A stretch of 64,000 nt of DNA from Ricordea florida (Eukaryota > Cnidaria > Anthozoa > Corallimorpharia > Ricordeidae), in assembly GCA_949710005.1 (NCBI GenBank), contig OX453272.1:37043100-37107099 (forward strand). The letters run 5' to 3'. The first letter of the stretch is position 1. Every line of letters begins with the position of its first letter. The notes beneath the pieces were generated by a model. The model was not told where the DNA came from, did no database searches, and saw only the letters and a program-made list of their open reading frames with translations. The position numbers and the translations under genes are program-made. Shown here piece after piece: positions 59,999 through 64,000 of this stretch.

Positions 59999-60371
59999 CC
60001 CAATTAGTCAGTGAAAATCAAAACATATATGCTCAGTAGATTTTGGAGCCTCTATATTATCTATAAATTGCACAAAATTGAAGCTAAAACATGGTTTTAT
60101 TTCATTACAAGGTTATTATAAAGTAAGAAATAAAGTTTGAGTCACAAAATATGTTGTGAAGTTTAGATTTTCGAAAAATTCAAATTTGGCGCCATTGCGC
60201 TTCGCGTGCCACGTCACGGCATCTTACACTTTTTGATAAAATATTCGAAATTAAGAAAATATATACAAAATGAGGCTTTTCAAACGCAAAGCAATAATAT
60301 ATACAAGTAAAATTGAGCTTTAAGGTGCGTTTCCTGATCTTTCAGGTTGTTAAAAATGTTATAAAATCATG
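59999..60371. other. Spacer between retrotransposon and piggyBac relic
   Basis: No gene. The junction region has TTAACCCTTTCACTCCCAGG at about 59928, a motif common as dispersed repeat edge, marking the 5' truncation of the retrotransposon. Confidence 0.45.
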
Positions 60372-60938
60372 TCACTCGTGTGGTTCCATCTCAGCTGCCA
60401 TCCAAACTTTGATGCTGTACTTTGTCGGTTTTGCCGGCATGTATTGGCGAAACGAAAGTCTTCCTTTGAAGGCAATCATCCCCTCATCTACGGCAATGTG
60501 TTTGTCAGGCGAAAAACACTGCTGGCTGTTCTCTAATACGGCATTTAGAACCGGCCTGATTTTGAATAACAGATCGTAACCTTCGCCACGTGCCAGAGTT
60601 CGCGTCGAGTCAACGAAGTGTAAGAATTGGGAAATTTCTTGAAAGCGGTTTCTCGGTGTAGTCCGCTTAATCCCTTAATTTCCTATGAAAGGATCGTCCT
60701 CCAAGAAGTCTGCAACTCTAGGAAGTTGATTAATTCCCATAATCACACGAATGCCGAGGAACGCTTTTATTTCCGGCTGGGAAACATCCTTCCATGCGGC
60801 AAGGCGACCAGCATAGTTTTTAAGACTCTGCCAGGCATAGCGGTTTGTTTCCTCGCCTATACAATCGACAGTTTTTTCTCCAAACACTCTTAAGAAATAG
60901 TCGTCTGCCCTAGCATCATCCTCAAAGTCCACACGCAC
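60372..60938 (-). pseudogene. PiggyBac-type transposase fragment
   Basis: Minus-strand frame with RVDFEDDARADDYFLRVFGE, AFLGIRVIMGINQLP and, after an in-frame TAA at 60675-60677, NRFQEISQFLHFVD, then AVDEGMIAFKGRLSFRQYMP and AKPTKFGIKVW before a stop at 60372. The FKGR-x-x-x-RQYMP-x-KP pattern is the conserved core of piggyBac transposases, and the D in AVDE is the first catalytic Asp. Truncated and interrupted, so inactive. Confidence 0.85.
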
Positions 60939-60956
60939 CCCAGGTTCGCCGGAGAA

Positions 60957-61110
60957 CTAGCCTCCTTCGCAGCCGTTCTTAGTCTCGTCACGCAATGCTT
61001 CCCTCCCCACGAACGTCTGCTTACTTGAGCCGAACATTCCTTTCCCGAAATTGACCAATCAGCATGAGCCTACTGAAAACGAGAAGGTTCATGCTGATTG
61101 GTCAATATTT
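60957..61110. mobile_element. Terminal-repeat-like sequence upstream of RecQ gene
   Basis: TAGCCTCCTTCGCAGCCGTT and the following 90 bases match the TIR of the MITE at 40753-41106. A hairpin ATTGACCAATCAGCATGA with its partner (61043-61108) follows directly. No matching opposite end was found downstream up to 64000. Confidence 0.65.
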
Positions 61111-61132
61111 CGCGGGTATGCCAAGGAACAAA

Positions 61133-63296
61133 ATGGCGTCCTTAGAAGAAGCGTTCAAGCGTGTATGTAGTGTTTTCAAACTCAATGATTTAAATTCTCA
61201 TCAAAAAGAAGCAATTGAGGTTTTCATAAATCAAAAACAAGATATTTTTATAAATCTACCAACTGGTTATGGTAAATCGCTCATCTATCAAGCCTTGCCA
61301 ATATGTTTTGACGTTCTCAATGAATCCAAAAATAGTATCGTCGTAGTAATATCGCCACTCATCAATTTAATGAAAGATCAAGTCGCCCATCTTCAGAATC
61401 TTGGTATTTCGGCCATATCTTTGTCTGATATATCAGATGAAGAAGCAAAGGCCGTGGAAAAGGGCCGATATTCTTTGGTTTATGGCACACCAGAGTCTTG
61501 GCTGCACAACAAACGCTGGCGTACGATGTTGTCGAGTGATCTGTATACTTCAAATGTATGTGCAATTGCAGTTGACGAAGCCCATGTTATTAAACAATGG
61601 TAAGTAAAAAAGAAAGATGCTGTTGTAAATCTTAAATTTGTTCCCGATGAACGTCCTCGATTATGTAATATGTTAAATGAAACTTCCTATGGCTCGAATT
61701 CTTTGACTATAAAATATTATAATAAGCTTCTATTATGATTTTTGAAAGGGTCTTTAACATTTACTTACGAAGATAAACCTTGTTTCAAGGCTCGAATACA
61801 CTACTTGCGACAACGGCGTATGAAACAAAATTAAAAAAAAGTCATAAATAAAAATATGAATTTTACACTTTTTTTTGTTTACTTCATATTTCAGGGGTAC
61901 ATCAAACTCAAGAAACATGGCAGCATTTCGCGAGAGTTATTCAGAACTACATGAGCTGAGGTCTTTGGTTAGTAAGTCCTTAAACATCATTGCTTTGACT
62001 GCAACAGCAACACTGGAAACTACGGAGACTATAATGGATGTCCTTTTGATGAAAAAGCCTCATGTGATATCAGAGCTTCCAAACAAACCTAATATTGCCT
62101 ACTCTGTGGACTATATGCCAAAAGATAATTCATTGGAAGAATATTTTTATTGGCTTGTGGAAGAAATTTTGGTGCATAAGCAGAACACTCCTAGAACAAT
62201 AATTTACTGCCAGACCATCAATCAATGTGGACTGCTCTACTCTACACTCAGAGCACTGCTTCAGCAGGACTTGTATCTTGGTCAAGACAAGAACCCCAAA
62301 AATGTTGTGCTGGAAATGTTGCATTCTTGTACTCCTAGTAGCAACAAGGAAACAATACTTAAAGAATTCCAATCTGAGAAATCTGGCTTGCGTGTTTTAG
62401 TTGCAACCATTGCCTTTGGCATGGGCATAGACTGTAAGGGAGTTTGTAGGGTTATTCATTTTGGCCCATCCAAGAACATTGAGTCCTATGTTCAAGAAAC
62501 TGGTCGAGCAGGAAGAGATGGGAAGCAGAGTGTGGCTTTCATAGTTTACAAAGGTATCCTGTTAAATCACGTTGATAAACAGATGAAGAAATATGTCTCC
62601 ACAAGTACCTGTAGAAGAAAAACTCTCATACAGAATTTTTCCAGTTGTGATTTGAGTCAAATTGAGCCAATGCACTTGTGCTGTGATAACTGTGCTGCTG
62701 TTTGCCAGTGTGGTGCTACAGACTGTAAAGAATACACAACATTTCCAGGAAATTTGAAGACCAAACCAAATGCTGTTCCTGTACGAAAAAGAGTTGTGAC
62801 CCAAGAGCAGCAACAACAGCTTCATCAAAATTTATGGCAATATCACAATACACTCTTAAAATCTTTAATGCTGAAGGCAAAAAATAATCAGGTAAAAAGT
62901 CTCAGTCATCCACGATTTCTGCTGGGGTTTTCTGAAGTCCAAATATCTCAAGTCTGTACTAAATGTGCAGAAATTTTTACACTCCAAGATGTTTTGAGTA
63001 AAGTGGAAATATGGGATCTTAAACATGCACACAAGATCCTTGAAATTCTAAATGAAGTGTTTGAGGATGTGTTAGAGATGGATGCTGAATGCATTAATGA
63101 CATATTAAATGAATCACAAGAGTGCTTTATGATGGAGGAATGGGATGATATTGCCCAAGACGAATCACTTCTGGAGTTTGCTTTAGAAAATTTATCCATT
63201 TCTAATGTTTCAGAAAGTGACATTGAAGAACAGTCATATGTTGATGTTCCTCCCTCTGTATTAGAAATACTAGAAAACCATTCATATCACAATTGA
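61133..63296 (+). CDS. RecQ-like ATP-dependent DNA helicase, two exons
   Basis: Exon 1 61133-61599, intron 61600-61894 (GTAAGT...TTTCAG), exon 2 61895-63296; 622 residues. Helicase motifs in order: P-loop LPTGYGKS, SPLINLMKDQ, VDEAHVIKQWG (joined across the intron), ALTATAT, CQTINQC, VATIAFGMGID and QETGRAGRDG. A Cys cluster LCCDNCAAVCQCGATDC is in the place of the RecQ zinc region. All core residues are present and the frame is intact. A 3'-5' DNA unwinding enzyme is expected. The start at 61133 (MASLEEAF) is preferred over an ATG at 61064 inside the hairpin repeat. Such RecQ-like genes are multicopy in corals as far as I recall. Confidence 0.88.
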
Positions 63297-63839
63297 ATCT
63301 TAAAATATAGTTCAAGTTTTCATTTTTTTTTAATATACATGTATGCAAGAACATTGTCATAGAAAAATGACAATTAATAGTTTAGCAAAAAATGAATATT
63401 TTAAAAGGTAAAGGAAAAAGTTTAGCTTAAATGTTCTTCCTATTTTATAAATTCAATATTATATTTTTAGTATTAAGAGTCCTTTTTCTTTATGACTCTG
63501 AACATGAAAATACATAATTTAGTCAAACTTTCATCTTAATCATGGATGCACAGTCTATTTCGTATCAGTTTGTTGATATACTGTACCTTTACATGGGCAG
63601 ATCAACCAAGGGGTGTGTGCATTGGTCTTAATATATTGACCTAATTACTCTAAAGGCAGATCCAGGATTTAGTTATAGGAGTTTCCCAAAAGATATCAGT
63701 ATATTTTGCAATTTCAGTTCTTATATTTGGGATACTCCTGTAGTAAAATCATCAATTTGCCATGATTTATATCATGAAAAATCATTATAATTACTATACT
63801 ATACTATTTGATAATTTTCTGACACAAAAAAATTTAAAC
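63297..63839. other. 3' flank of RecQ gene
   Basis: AT-rich, no gene. Probably the 3' UTR of the helicase and the spacer to the convergent gene at the window end. Confidence 0.5.
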
Positions 63840-64000
63840 CTATCGTGCTTTGATGCCACGTTCCATGTTATCTTTGTGCTTGTTTATCCACTGGTACAAT
63901 GATGACATATCTAAATTCTTGAATGGGTCTATCTCAAAGTTTGAATAGTAGTTATAATGGCGACCAGGTTGCTTTGTGAAAATATTTTCTTCAACTCCAC
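63840..64000 (-). CDS. C-terminal exon of an unidentified gene (window-truncated)
   Basis: Minus-strand frame open from the window edge: GVEENIFTKQPGRHYNYYSN then FEIDPFKNLDMSSLYQWINK and KDNMERGIKAR before the stop at 63840-63842. The composition is that of a real protein C-terminus, though only 52 residues are visible and I do not recognise the family. Confidence 0.55.
   Translation of the reverse strand, partial: GVEENIFTKQPGRHYNYYSNFEIDPFKNLDMSSLYQWINKHKDNMERGIKAR

Overview
The window looks like invertebrate nuclear DNA, most likely an anthozoan cnidarian (stony coral is my best guess). The host genes are animal type with introns: a CD2AP/SH3KBP1-type SH3 adaptor, a hydroxylysine-kinase-like exon and RecQ-like helicases. 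They sit in AT-rich sequence crowded with foldback elements, non-LTR and Penelope-type retroelements, a SINE and minisatellites. No species-level claim can be proven from the sequence alone.

Positions 1 to 28635 hold two related Maverick/Polinton- or adintovirus-like integrated DNA viruses in opposite orientation. Element A (1 to about 11.9 kb, plus-oriented, cut by the window start) and element B (12482-28635, minus-oriented, apparently complete) share one gene order: B-family DNA polymerase, convergent retrovirus-type integrase, putative major capsid protein, packaging ATPase, a run of small membrane and coiled-coil proteins, a hydrophobic virion-type protein pair, a 515-residue protein with a C-terminal anchor, a penton-like protein, and at the far end a SAP/LEM plus Cys-His repeat protein. 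Element B has near-identical terminal inverted repeats (TIRs), each with an 11-bp x 19 array, and all its reading frames are open. Element A has a premature stop in one gene, a PolB of a different lineage, and many short GC-rich palindromic inserts inside its genes. Nearly every ORF in both elements is preceded by a TTTAAAGAT-like box 20-35 nt before the ATG, suggesting a shared element-specific promoter.

From 28.6 to 35.9 kb there is a HYKK-like first exon on the minus strand whose downstream exons are not visible, a Penelope-like 3' end with a GIY-YIG domain, and fragments of a LINE. From 35.9 to 55.3 kb a CD2AP/SH3KBP1-like gene runs on the minus strand. Most of its exons join in consistent phase: two SH3 domains, proline-rich linkers, the family HLTANR-type motif and a C-terminal coiled coil. 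Its introns host several DNA transposons with exact target-site duplications, a SINE and a large 36-bp minisatellite whose unit contains a copy of the gene's own 5' splice site.

From 55.6 to 61 kb lie a foldback element, a pogo-like transposase tail, a 5'-truncated frameshifted non-LTR retrotransposon and a piggyBac pseudogene. From 61.1 to 63.3 kb is an apparently intact two-exon RecQ-like helicase on the plus strand, just inside a TIR-like sequence shared with a MITE at 40.8 kb. The last 160 bases encode the C-terminus of an unidentified minus-strand gene.
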